Program-made: the position numbers and the translations under genes
In this document: positions 1 to 8,701 of the stretch, in pieces
Layout of the letters: each line of letters opens with the position of its first letter
How positions within the stretch are numbered: position 1 is the stretch's first letter
Notes under the pieces: generated by a model
The model's database searches: none
Told to the model about the DNA's origin: nothing
What the model saw: only the letters and a program-made list of their open reading frames with translations
Origin: Oscillospiraceae bacterium
GTDB lineage: Bacteria > Bacillota > Clostridia > Oscillospirales > Acutalibacteraceae
Assembly (NCBI GenBank): GCA_031256825.1
Contig: JAIRPV010000004.1
Location: 17,402-81,401 of the forward strand
DNA: 64,000 bases
Direction: 5' to 3'

Positions 1-136
1 CCGCCATTTCCCATGGTCGAACCTTCTCTTCGGGCATATCCTTGCCCATAAACCAGCGCCCGGGGTGTCGCAGCGCCTCTCGTGTGCGCGCCCGTGATTC
101 CGCCTTCTGCTCAGGGGATGTTTCTTTGTTCGCCAT
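1..136 (-). CDS. N-terminus of a truncated hypothetical protein (MANKETSPEQKAESRARTREALRHPGRWFMGKDMPEEKVRPWEMA...), running off the window edge
   Basis: Open frame on the minus strand from ATG at 136 to the window edge; no recognised family. Confidence 0.35.
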   Translation of the reverse strand, partial: MANKETSPEQKAESRARTREALRHPGRWFMGKDMPEEKVRPWEMA

Positions 137-530
137 AGAAACCTCAGCCTTTCCGTCATATGTTTTCCAGGGTCGTTGACGCAATAAAAATCGTTCGAAT
201 GCGAGCGATTTTGTGCACTAAAAATTTGCGCTGCCTGATATGATAACGCGACTGATAACGCGATCGGGAGCGATATCCATGCCGTTTTTGCCCGCCGGAG
301 CAAAAAATCGCTCCGTTTAGCCCCTGCACTTTTCCCTTCTGCAAACCATTTGCTGTCTCATTGTCGAAAAACCAATGTTATTATAACACCGGATCCACCG
401 GTTGTCAAGTACAATTTCGCCTCAAGGTTTTTGATCTGCGCGCGCGGAAGCCAAAAGCCGCCTCTGTAAATTATAGCATGTCCGGGAAGAAAAAACAAGC
501 CCAATTTCGCTGTTATTTGCGCGGCGCTCA

Positions 531-683
531 TTAAGGCGTGCCGGGGCCGTTGGGGGTGCCGCCGCTCGCGCCGGTCATACCCGTTGGGCAGCACCAGCAT
601 TCGCACCAATCGTCTGCCGGAATGGCATACGGAACCCAGAGGCAGCCGTTGCAGTCAACATAATAAATCGGGAAACAATCCAT
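531..683 (-). CDS. Small Cys-rich protein (50 aa, MDCFPIYYVDCNGCLWVPYAIPADDWCECWCCPTGMTGASGGTPNGPGTP)
   Basis: Complete small ORF, not in the supplied track; CNGC and CECWCC clusters and a Gly/Pro/Thr tail; only a weak GGGGGTG Shine-Dalgarno. Confidence 0.4.
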   Translation of the reverse strand: MDCFPIYYVDCNGCLWVPYAIPADDWCECWCCPTGMTGASGGTPNGPGTP

Positions 684-812
684 CCAAGCACCCCCACATC
701 CCTGCTATTGTATTCCCAAAAGCCCTCTGTTATGTATGTCGCCGGCGCGCATATTTCTCCCCGCCGCGGGTAAAAATACCAATGGCTACCAAAGAATGCA
801 AGGAGGAATCGT

Positions 813-2909
813 ATGCCGAAAACCAACGAAAAAACAACGCGCATGGGGGCCGACCGCGCGCCCCACAGCGCGGGGAACCAAACCACCAACCAGGGCGTTG
901 GCGTTGCCAACACCGACGACTCGCTCAAGGCAGGCAAGCGCGGGCCAACGTTAATGGAAGACTTCATTTTCCGCGAAAAGATCACCCACTTTGATCACGA
1001 GCGCATCCCCGAGCGCATAGTGCACGCCCGCGGCAGCGGGGCGCACGGTTATTTTCAGGTGTACGAAAGCCTGTCCCATCTGACAAAAGCGCATTTTCTC
1101 AGCGATCCGGCTTTGGTGACGCCCGTTTTCGTCCGGTTTTCCACAGTCGCGGGATCGCGCGGTTCCGCCGATACCGTGCGCGACGTGCGCGGGTTCGCCG
1201 TAAAATTCTATACCCAGCAGGGCAATTACGACATCGTAGGCAACAACATGCCCGTCTTCTTTATCCAGGACGCAATCAAGTTCCCCGATCTGATCCACGC
1301 CGTAAAACCCGAGCCAAACAACGAAATGCCGCAGGCCGCCTCGGCGCACGACACTTTTTGGGATTTTGTCGTCAACACACCGGAGTCGATGCATACGGTG
1401 CTTTGGCTGATGTCGCCGCGCGCGCTGCCGCAAAGCTATCGCATGATGGAAGGCTTCGGCATCCACACCTTCCGCTTTGTCAACGCCGACGGCGAAAGCA
1501 AGTTCGTAAAATTCCACTGGAAGCCGCTGCTGGGCGTGCACTCGCTGGTTTGGGACGAGGCGCAAAAAATTGCCGGCAAAGACGCCGACTTCAACCGCAG
1601 GGATTTGTGGAACAGCATCGCCGCGGGCCATCCCGCCGAGTTCGAGTTCGGCATTCAGGTGCTCGATCCAAAAGACGAGTTCAAGTTCGGCTTTGATATT
1701 CTGGATTGCACAAAGCTTTGGCCGGAAGAACTCGTGCCCGTGCAGCGCGTGGGCAAAATGACCCTCAACGAAAACCCGCAGAATTTCTTCGCCGAAACCG
1801 AGCAGGCGGCGTTCTGCCCGGCCAATATTGTGCCCGGGATCGACTTCACCAACGATCCGCTGCTGCAAGGGCGGCTGTTCTCGTATCTGGATACGCAGCT
1901 GAGCCGCCTGGGCGGGCCAAATTTCCACCAGATCCCCATCAACCGCCCCCTGCCCCCCGTGAATAACGATCAGCGCGACGGCATTCACCAAATGCGGGTG
2001 GACGAAGGCCAAACCGCCTATCATCCGAACGCGCTCAACCGCAACGAGCCGCATTCGGCCCATCAGGGCGAAAGCGCGTTCGCGCACCTGCAAGAAAAAG
2101 TGGACGGCAGCGTGATCCGCGAACGCAGCGAAAGCTTCCGGGATCATTTCAGCCAGGCCGCCATGTTCTGGAACAGCATGAGCGCCTTCGAGCGCAAGCA
2201 TATCATCGACGCGTTTCGCTTCGAGCTGGGCAAGTGCACAAACAAAAACACCCGCCAGCGAACCGTCGATCTGCTGGGGCAGGTCAACGCGGAACTGGCC
2301 GGCGCGGTTGCCGAAGGCCTGGGCATTGTGCCCGCAAAGGCGCGGCCCGCCCAGCCAAACCCCGCCTCTTCCCCCGCGCTGAGCATCGAAAACACCGTCA
2401 AAAGCCCAAAGACGCGCCGCGTCGCGATTTTGATTGAGCAAGGGTTCCAGCAGCAGCAGCTCGACGCGGTAACGCGGGCGCTTGCCGCCGCGGGCGCGCA
2501 GTACGAAATCATTTCCGCCGGCCTGAAGCCGATACCCTCGGCGGAAGGCAAAGCGGCCGAGCCATGCCAAACCTTTGCCACGGCGGCCTCCGTGCTTTAT
2601 GACGCCGTATTTGTGCCGGGCGGCGCGGCGGCGCTGGCGCAAAATGCCGAAGCAAAGCTGTTTGTGGAAGAAGCCTACCGCCACTTTAAAACCATTGGCC
2701 TTTGCGGCGAGGCGGCGCAGCTGCTGGCCGAACAGCCAAACCCCGGCGCTGACTGCTGCCCTTCGGCGGGGGTTGTTGTCTGCGCCGAAAGCCGCGAGAT
2801 ACGCCGCTTTGCCGACGACTTTATCGCGGCGCTGGCCGCCGGCCGGCATTATCAGCGCGCCGGGGCAACGCTTGCGGCGCAGCCAAAGGTGGTGTTGCGG
2901 AAAGGATAA
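813..2909 (+). CDS. katE: Large-subunit catalase (HPII type) with C-terminal DJ-1/PfpI-like domain
   Basis: Clade II catalase motifs ([54 protein letters not shown]) and C-terminal glutamine amidotransferase-like fold region. Confidence 0.95.
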   Translation: MPKTNEKTTRMGADRAPHSAGNQTTNQGVGVANTDDSLKAGKRGPTLMEDFIFREKITHFDHERIPERIVHARGSGAHGYFQVYESLSHLTKAHFLSDPALVTPVFVRFSTVAGSRGSADTVRDVRGFAVKFYTQQGNYDIVGNNMPVFFIQDAIKFPDLIHAVKPEPNNEMPQAASAHDTFWDFVVNTPESMHTVLWLMSPRALPQSYRMMEGFGIHTFRFVNADGESKFVKFHWKPLLGVHSLVWDEAQKIAGKDADFNRRDLWNSIAAGHPAEFEFGIQVLDPKDEFKFGFDILDCTKLWPEELVPVQRVGKMTLNENPQNFFAETEQAAFCPANIVPGIDFTNDPLLQGRLFSYLDTQLSRLGGPNFHQIPINRPLPPVNNDQRDGIHQMRVDEGQTAYHPNALNRNEPHSAHQGESAFAHLQEKVDGSVIRERSESFRDHFSQAAMFWNSMSAFERKHIIDAFRFELGKCTNKNTRQRTVDLLGQVNAELAGAVAEGLGIVPAKARPAQPNPASSPALSIENTVKSPKTRRVAILIEQGFQQQQLDAVTRALAAAGAQYEIISAGLKPIPSAEGKAAEPCQTFATAASVLYDAVFVPGGAAALAQNAEAKLFVEEAYRHFKTIGLCGEAAQLLAEQPNPGADCCPSAGVVVCAESREIRRFADDFIAALAAGRHYQRAGATLAAQPKVVLRKG

Positions 2910-2920
2910 CCCCCCGCGCA

Positions 2921-2950
2921 AAAAGAACCCCCTGCCGGGGTTCTTTTTTA
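2921..2950 (+). terminator. Rho-independent terminator downstream of katE
   Basis: AGAACCCC-CTGCC-GGGGTTCT followed by T-tract. Confidence 0.85.
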
Positions 2951-2983
2951 TGCCGTTTCTATGATCCTTCCCCGCGCCCGGGG

Positions 2984-3547
2984 CTAGCGGTTCAGCTCCA
3001 CAATCGTCACCCGATCCGAGTCCAGCCCGGTTTTGCCCAGCAAAATCTCTTTGATCTGCAGCGCCGTCGCCCCGTCGATTGGCTCGCCGCCCAGCACCGC
3101 CTGAACGTTTTCGTCGTCAATCATAACCAGGCACTCGCTGCCGGTTTTCGCTGTAATGAGCGATTCGCAGTCGGCCTCGAGCTTAATGGCGCTGGCCAGC
3201 TTTTGCAGCGATTTCCCCGCGTCGGCAACCGCTTTGGCGCTGGCCTTCGAGTCGGTGATCACAGCATCGAGGGTTTCTTTCGCCTCGTCGTGGGCCGCTT
3301 GCCGCCGCAGCTTCGCCCCGGCAAAATATTCCCCGGCCGCCGTGCTGTAAGGGTTGTGAACATACTGCGAGTCGCCCAGGTGCTCGTTGGGCGTTGTGTT
3401 GGCGGCCGCCGCCGTGGTCGCAGCCATCGGCTTGCCGTCCACAGCCGTGTCGGGCCGCGAATAATACCAGTTCACAAACACCGCCGCCCCCAGGGCCAAT
3501 ACCAGGGTCATCAGTACCAGCTGCCGTTTTTTCAAGAGTTTTTTCAT
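2984..3547 (-). CDS. spoIIIAH: Stage III sporulation protein AH
   Basis: Position in the spoIIIA operon; N-terminal TM; C-terminal ring-building domain resemblance. Confidence 0.9.
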   Translation of the reverse strand: MKKLLKKRQLVLMTLVLALGAAVFVNWYYSRPDTAVDGKPMAATTAAAANTTPNEHLGDSQYVHNPYSTAAGEYFAGAKLRRQAAHDEAKETLDAVITDSKASAKAVADAGKSLQKLASAIKLEADCESLITAKTGSECLVMIDDENVQAVLGGEPIDGATALQIKEILLGKTGLDSDRVTIVELNR

Positions 3548-3602
3548 TGCATACTCCTCCGCTTCGTTTGATTTTTGTTTTGATATGACCGCTGCGGCAA
3601 TG

Positions 3603-4178
3603 TTACCCCAGCCTTGCCACGCTCACTTTGTTCGCGCCAACGCCCAGCACCGCCGTCACCATTTCAATGATGCTCTGGCGCACGAGCAGGTCGTCGCCGC
3701 CCTGGCAGACCACCGCTACGCCCCGCACCTGCGGCTCCACCATCTTCAGCACAAGGCCCTGCTGGCCGCTGCCCGTGCCAATGGTAACATACTGCTTGTC
3801 GGCGCTGAGCGATTCTTCGCTGCCCGCGTCGCTTTCGCTGTGTTTCTGGTCGGTCTTGCCCTGCGTGGCGTAGATCGGTTCGCTCCCGCTGTCCAGCGTC
3901 AGCATCACCCGCGTTTCCCCCGCTCCGGCAATGGCGCCAATGGTCTCCTGCAACCGCCGCTCCAGCTGCTGTTCGTAGTCGGTCAGATCCACCCGTATGT
4001 TCTCTGTGCCAACGGCGTTGGCTTTGCCGCCCGCCTGCGGGCTTCCGCCCGTCAGGGATGTGACGCACAGCAGCAAAATCCCGGCCAGCCCCGCCGCCAA
4101 TACCACTGCCTGCCATTTGCTGATCTTCATTTTCCGCAGCCAGGCGGCCAGCGCGCCGCCCTTTTGCCCCTCATCCAA
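3603..4178 (-). CDS. spoIIIAG: Stage III sporulation protein AG
   Basis: YEQQLERRLQETIGAIAGAGETRVMLTLDSG motif; operon order. Confidence 0.9.
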   Translation of the reverse strand: MDEGQKGGALAAWLRKMKISKWQAVVLAAGLAGILLLCVTSLTGGSPQAGGKANAVGTENIRVDLTDYEQQLERRLQETIGAIAGAGETRVMLTLDSGSEPIYATQGKTDQKHSESDAGSEESLSADKQYVTIGTGSGQQGLVLKMVEPQVRGVAVVCQGGDDLLVRQSIIEMVTAVLGVGANKVSVARLG

Positions 4179-4184
4179 GCGGCG

Positions 4185-4655
4185 TCACCCCTTTCTTTCG
4201 TTCACTTCTATTTCCACATCCAGTCCCGCGGCCTCCCGCAGCGCGGCGGCCAGCCCGCCGGTGTCCGTCCCGGGCGGCAGCGCCACCCTGCATGTTGCTA
4301 TGTTTATGCTCCCTTCGGGCAGAATATCCGTAGCCAGCACAATTTGTCCGGAAATTTTTCGCCTGTCCAAAACTTCCGTAATCCGCGCGCGCAGTTCCGT
4401 TTCCACAGCCGCCTGAATCTGCCGCGAAACCGCCGCGTCAAAGTTGGGCAGCGTGGCTTCGGCCTCCGGCAGGAATTCCAGGTTCAGGCCCCGCCGCCCG
4501 TTGAACAGCGGCGACAAAAACGCGCACAGCAAAAACACCGCCACCACCGTGCGCACAGCCTTCTGCACCGATCCCTTCGGGGTCATCAGCCAAACGATAC
4601 CCCCGGCCAGCGCCGAAAGCGCCACAGTCAGCGCCCAGTTGCGTATGGCATCCAT
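4185..4655 (-). CDS. spoIIIAF: Stage III sporulation protein AF
   Basis: Operon order; two N-terminal TM helices; family-like sequence. Confidence 0.85.
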   Translation of the reverse strand: MDAIRNWALTVALSALAGGIVWLMTPKGSVQKAVRTVVAVFLLCAFLSPLFNGRRGLNLEFLPEAEATLPNFDAAVSRQIQAAVETELRARITEVLDRRKISGQIVLATDILPEGSINIATCRVALPPGTDTGGLAAALREAAGLDVEIEVNERKG

Positions 4656-4661
4656 CCGGCG

Positions 4662-5810
4662 CTACCCCCCCTTTCCAATCGTAATCACCAGCCCCGTGGA
4701 TACCAGCAGAATCGCCGCGTTAAAGATCACGCACGCGCTTAAGATCGCCACGGCATAGGCCGCGCTTTTGAACATCCCGGCGGCGCGATCCTGCGCGAAC
4801 AGTTCGCTGGCCGCCGCCAGCAGCTTCAACATGGCCGACCAGAGCAGCAGTTCCGCCAGAACCGGCGCGTAAATAAGCAGCCCGGCAATCAGCGCAAAGC
4901 CGCCAACCGCCCCTTTGACCAGCGAAACCGAACTCAAAATCGCTCCGCAGGCTTCGCTGAGCGCCCCGCCCACCAGCGGCACGCTGTTGGCCGCGATTTT
5001 TACGCCGCGCACCACCATCGCATCCGCCGTGTTGGCAATCAGGCTCTTTACGCCCAGCCAGGCCGAAAATAACCCCGCCAGCACCGCAAACGTGCCGATA
5101 ACCGCTTTTTTGATCCCCCCCGCCACCGCCGAAAGCTTCACATCCTTCACCGTCGCATCCACCAGGCTCAGGCCCAGCACAATGCCCGTGCAGGGGATAA
5201 TCACCCCGTCGGCCAGCTGCGAAAGCCCTCGCGCCGCCGCAAACGTCAGCGTATGATAGCTCAGCGCCAGCGACGGATTCCCCGCCGCCGTGATGATTCC
5301 CGCCAGAATGGGAATCAGCAGCAGCCCAAAGCCGTTGCCCGCCTGCACCACCCCCGCCGCGCCCTTCATCAGTTCCGAAAGGCCCGGCAGCAGCAAAATC
5401 AGCGCCAGCATGCTCCCCGCCACCTCAATGGTATGGCGGGTTTTTTCGTCGTCAGGCAGCGCGCTGAAGCAAAACGAGAGCATCACCACAACGCAAAGGG
5501 CCATTGCCCCGGCCTTTGCCGCCCGGGGCAGCGCGCCCGAAATCATGCCGAACAGCACCGTGATGATGTCGCGCGGCGAAGCCTTCAGCAGCGCATAAAG
5601 GTCAATCCCATCCACCCCCAGGGCGGCAAGGTTTTCCCGCGTGTCCTCCGGCAGCGCTTCCAGCAGCTGGTTCGCGCCGGAATCTTCCAGCTGCTGGCCG
5701 TAGGCTGCGGGCAGCGGCTGTTCTTCGGCAGCCAGCGCGGGCATGGGCAGCAGGCAGAAAACGCTTGCGAGCACTCCGGCAATCATTAGTTTTTTCATCG
5801 GTATTTTCAT
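4662..5810 (-). CDS. spoIIIAE: Stage III sporulation protein AE
   Basis: Polytopic membrane protein with signal peptide; operon order. Confidence 0.9.
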   Translation of the reverse strand: MKIPMKKLMIAGVLASVFCLLPMPALAAEEQPLPAAYGQQLEDSGANQLLEALPEDTRENLAALGVDGIDLYALLKASPRDIITVLFGMISGALPRAAKAGAMALCVVVMLSFCFSALPDDEKTRHTIEVAGSMLALILLLPGLSELMKGAAGVVQAGNGFGLLLIPILAGIITAAGNPSLALSYHTLTFAAARGLSQLADGVIIPCTGIVLGLSLVDATVKDVKLSAVAGGIKKAVIGTFAVLAGLFSAWLGVKSLIANTADAMVVRGVKIAANSVPLVGGALSEACGAILSSVSLVKGAVGGFALIAGLLIYAPVLAELLLWSAMLKLLAAASELFAQDRAAGMFKSAAYAVAILSACVIFNAAILLVSTGLVITIGKGG

Positions 5811-5814
5811 CTTC

Positions 5815-5938
5815 CCGCCTCCTGACTCCTCCCCCTGTCCTTACTTCCTAACCCCTATCCCCTATCTCCCTATATCCCCTACTCCCTATCTCCCCTATCC
5901 CCCCTAATTCCTGCTCCCTAATCCCTAACCCCTAATCA
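5815..5938 (-). repeat. TAGGGA/TAGGGG low-complexity purine-rich island between spoIIIAD and spoIIIAE
   Basis: Minus strand: gattaggggttagggattagggagcaggaattaggggggataggggagatagggag... Confidence 0.8.
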
Positions 5939-6332
5939 GTCCGACGGCCATTTCCGCCATGCTTTTGAGCAGCGGCAATGTGAGGGCAAGAATCAGCAGG
6001 CGGCCGCCCAATTCCACCAGGTTTGCCAGCGACGAAGAACCCGAGTCGCGGCAAACGTCCGCGGCCAGCTGGGTTGTGATGCAAATCCCCAGCGCTTTGG
6101 CCAGCATCGTGAACGAACCGCTGCCGCCGCCGCCCGCCCCGCCGCCAACGGGCGCAAAGCTGAGCATGCTGTCCACCGTGCCCAGCAGTTCGCGCATGGC
6201 GTCCAGCAGCAGCAGCGCAACCGCAGCCACCCCGCCCAATTGCACAAACATGGCAAACTCCGGTTTCACTTGCCGCACAATCAGCGCCGCCATGCCTGCC
6301 AGCACTGCCGCCGCCGTCAGTTTCCAGACCAT
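5925..6332 (-). CDS. spoIIIAD: Stage III sporulation protein AD
   Basis: Operon order; MVWKLTAAAVLAGMAALIVRQVKPEFAMFVQLGG...; stop codon lies in the low-complexity island. Confidence 0.85.
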   Translation of the reverse strand: MVWKLTAAAVLAGMAALIVRQVKPEFAMFVQLGGVAAVALLLLDAMRELLGTVDSMLSFAPVGGGAGGGGSGSFTMLAKALGICITTQLAADVCRDSGSSSLANLVELGGRLLILALTLPLLKSMAEMAVGLIRG

Positions 6333-6406
6333 ATTCGACGTCCTCCCGCATTCCAATTAAAAATGATTTCGGATGACCGCGCGCCATTGCCCGCCGGAAC
6401 CGCCCT

Positions 6407-6601
6407 TTACATGGGGATCATCGCCTTCACCGTGTCCAGCAGGTTCAGCAGCTGGGGGATGAGCATCATCAGGATGACCACCACGCCGGCGAGCACAACG
6501 AGCATGCCGTATTCGTCACGGCCAATTTTGGCCAGCACCTGGTGAAGTATTGCCACAAGAATACCCACCATGGCAATTTTTAGAACGATTGTCAAATCCA
6601 T
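6407..6601 (-). CDS. spoIIIAC: Stage III sporulation protein AC (64 aa)
   Basis: MDLTIVLKIAMVGILVAILHQVLAKIGRDEYGMLVVLAGVVVILMMLIPQL; start at 6601 rather than the longer tracked ORF. Confidence 0.9.
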   Translation of the reverse strand: MDLTIVLKIAMVGILVAILHQVLAKIGRDEYGMLVVLAGVVVILMMLIPQLLNLLDTVKAMIPM

Positions 6602-6652
6602 TGCTTTGCTCCTTTTTTTGTGATGAAATAACGCAAAAATGTTACATGGGCA

Positions 6653-6998
6653 GGGGCTTTGTTCGCGATTCCGAAATTTCGGATTTTCATAAAAAGCCCC
6701 TCCGGGGAGGCCCTTTTTCCTGTCTGCCATTCCGAAATTTCGAACTATCATAAAAATGCGCGCGGCTCCGGGGGCTTTGTTCGCGATTCCGAAATTTCGG
6801 ATTCTCATAAAAAGCCCCTCCGGGGAGGCCCTTTTTCCTGTCCGCCATTCCGAAATTCCGAACTATCATAAAAACGCGCGCGGCTCCGGTGGCTTTGTTC
6901 GTGATTCCGAAATTTCGGATTTTCATAAAAAGCCCCTCCGGGGAGGCCCTTTTTCCTGTCCGCCATTCCGAAATTTCGAACTATCGTAAAAACGCGCG
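6653..6998. repeat. Three tandem copies of a 118-bp repeat (third copy truncated) with terminator-like hairpins and CCGAAATTTCGG palindromes
   Basis: gttcgcgattccgaaatttcgg starts at 6661, 6779 and 6897 (period 118). Confidence 0.95.
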
Positions 6999-7013
6999 CA
7001 ATCGCAAAATCGC

Positions 7014-7514
7014 TCACAAGAACAAAATCATCACCGTCAGCCCGGCCAATATGCCCAGCAAAAAGAGCGCCTTGCCGCGTTGATCGCGCCGGGCGCGCGC
7101 CTGTTCCAGCAGCGCCCGCAGCTGTTCTTCCAGCACCAGCAGCGCTTCGCACTGCCCGTCGGCGTCGAGCGCGCCCAAAATTTCCGCCAGCGGCAGCAGC
7201 GCCCGGCGATCTTCTTCCTTCAGCGCGGGGCTGTTGCCCGCCACGGCGCCGCGCCAGGCCTGCGGAAAAGCCGCTCCGGCGCGCAGTTCCCGCAGGGCGC
7301 AGGGCAAAAAGGCGGGGCACTGCCCGGCAGCACAGCATTCGGCCAGCATGCGCCCCAGGGGCGGCCGGCTGAATTGCAGCTGCGCCCGCATGCCGGCGAG
7401 CATGCGCAGGGCGGCCTCGAGTTCCCGCGCGCGCTGCGCCAGCGCCCGCGCCGCCATTGCTCCGGCCGCGCCGCAGGCAAGAAGAATCATCGCCAGCGCA
7501 ACATTTTTCAGCAT
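7014..7514 (-). CDS. spoIIIAB: Stage III sporulation protein AB
   Basis: Operon order; N-terminal TM; ELEAALRMLAGMRAQLQFSRPPLGRML. Confidence 0.85.
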   Translation of the reverse strand: MLKNVALAMILLACGAAGAMAARALAQRARELEAALRMLAGMRAQLQFSRPPLGRMLAECCAAGQCPAFLPCALRELRAGAAFPQAWRGAVAGNSPALKEEDRRALLPLAEILGALDADGQCEALLVLEEQLRALLEQARARRDQRGKALFLLGILAGLTVMILFL

Positions 7515-7547
7515 AAAACGCCTTCTTCCTGTGTGGTTTGAACAGCC

Positions 7548-8465
7548 CTACGGCAGGGTGTGCACGGCGTATTCTCCCGGCGAAGACAGGTGCGCCAGCG
7601 CCTGGAACGCCCGCAAATCCAGCAGACGGCGCACAACGGGGCGATCCACGGCCTCTTGCGCGCTGCCCGCGTGCACCGTTGCCGCAAAGCGCACGCCCGC
7701 GCCCAACCCCGCCTCCAGGGCCGCAGCGTCGGGCAGGCCGCCCAGTTCGTCGCAGACAATCACCTCGGGCGACAGCGAACGGATGGCCAGCAGAATCCCT
7801 TCGCCTTTGGGGTATCCGGTGAGCACGTCGGTATTTGGGCCAACGCCGCAGCATGGCTCGGCCCCGCGCGCGCCCGCCAGCTCGCCGCGCTCGTCGATCA
7901 GCGCCACGCGGCGGCACGGGCCGCACAGGCCGGAAGACAGCCGCAGGGCCAAATCGCGCAGCATGGTGGTTTTGCCGGAGCCGGGCGGCCCGGAGATCAA
8001 CACATTGGGCAGCGCGCCGCCCTGGTAAAACTCCCGGCACAGGCGCGCCGCCGCCCCCGGTATCTGCCGGGCAATGCGCAAATTGATGGAAGAGATCTCC
8101 CGCACGGCGGTGACGACGCCGTTTTCGCAAACAGCCGTGCCGCAGACGCCGGCCCGGTGCCCGCCGGGCAATGTGACAAAACCCCGGGCAATGTCTTGCG
8201 TATAGCTATGGACGGAATAGCCGCAGATGGCGCGCAGGGTAAGGTTCAGCTGCTCGGCGGTCAGGCGCGGGCCGTTGTTCTGGAAGAAAGGCGAGACGCC
8301 GCCATGGGATAAGTAAAGCGGCCCTTCGGGCGTTGTGACGGCGACCGGCCCGCCCGCCCGCAGCCGCAGCTCCGTGGCCCGGCCGCGCACATCTTCCGGC
8401 ACAGCCGCCAGCAGCGCGCGCAAAAAGTCTGGCAGAAGCGCCGTGGCCTGCTCGAACGGCTGCAT
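7548..8465 (-). CDS. spoIIIAA: Stage III sporulation protein AA (secretion-type ATPase)
   Basis: Walker A GPPGSGKTTMLRDLAL; RVALIDERGELAG; ICDELGG; start at MQPFEQ (8465). Confidence 0.93.
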   Translation of the reverse strand: MQPFEQATALLPDFLRALLAAVPEDVRGRATELRLRAGGPVAVTTPEGPLYLSHGGVSPFFQNNGPRLTAEQLNLTLRAICGYSVHSYTQDIARGFVTLPGGHRAGVCGTAVCENGVVTAVREISSINLRIARQIPGAAARLCREFYQGGALPNVLISGPPGSGKTTMLRDLALRLSSGLCGPCRRVALIDERGELAGARGAEPCCGVGPNTDVLTGYPKGEGILLAIRSLSPEVIVCDELGGLPDAAALEAGLGAGVRFAATVHAGSAQEAVDRPVVRRLLDLRAFQALAHLSSPGEYAVHTLP

Positions 8466-8629
8466 GGACTTGCCCCCCTTCTGTGGTACATGCTTATGCG
8501 GGGGATGTCCGGGATATGCCCGGGCGCGGAACATCAGAAGCGATTTTTGGCCGGGAGCGATCCAGAAGAATTTTTGCGCATGATGATACCGACAAAAAAA
8601 TTTTGCTTTCACGGTTTGCCGTTACCCTC

Positions 8630-8658
8630 TTGACAAAATTCTTTTGCGCGTGTAAAAT
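8630..8658 (+). promoter_or_regulatory. Sigma-A type promoter of the GPH transporter operon
   Basis: TTGACA (8630-8635), 17-bp spacer, TAAAAT (8653-8658). Confidence 0.75.
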
Positions 8659-8701
8659 AAAAGAGGATTTTTAGACAAACGCGGAATCAATCAAAGAGAG
8701 G

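Noticed and set aside
951-2921. 656-aa ORF antisense to katE
   Set aside because: High-GC shadow ORF; katE on the other strand has full family motifs.
3585-4742. 385-aa + strand ORF over spoIIIAE-AG
   Set aside because: Composition typical of antisense frame; spoIIIA genes occupy the minus strand.
6653-6998. 118-bp array as a CRISPR array or as coding repeats (KKGLPGGAFYENPKFRNREQS peptide)
   Set aside because: No unique spacers and period too long for CRISPR; several frames are open simply because repeats lack stops; hairpins and palindromes fit a non-coding role better.
6805-8130. 441-aa minus-strand ORF over spoIIIAA/AB and the repeat array
   Set aside because: Arg/Ala-rich out-of-frame reading; SpoIIIAA and SpoIIIAB frames have the real motifs.
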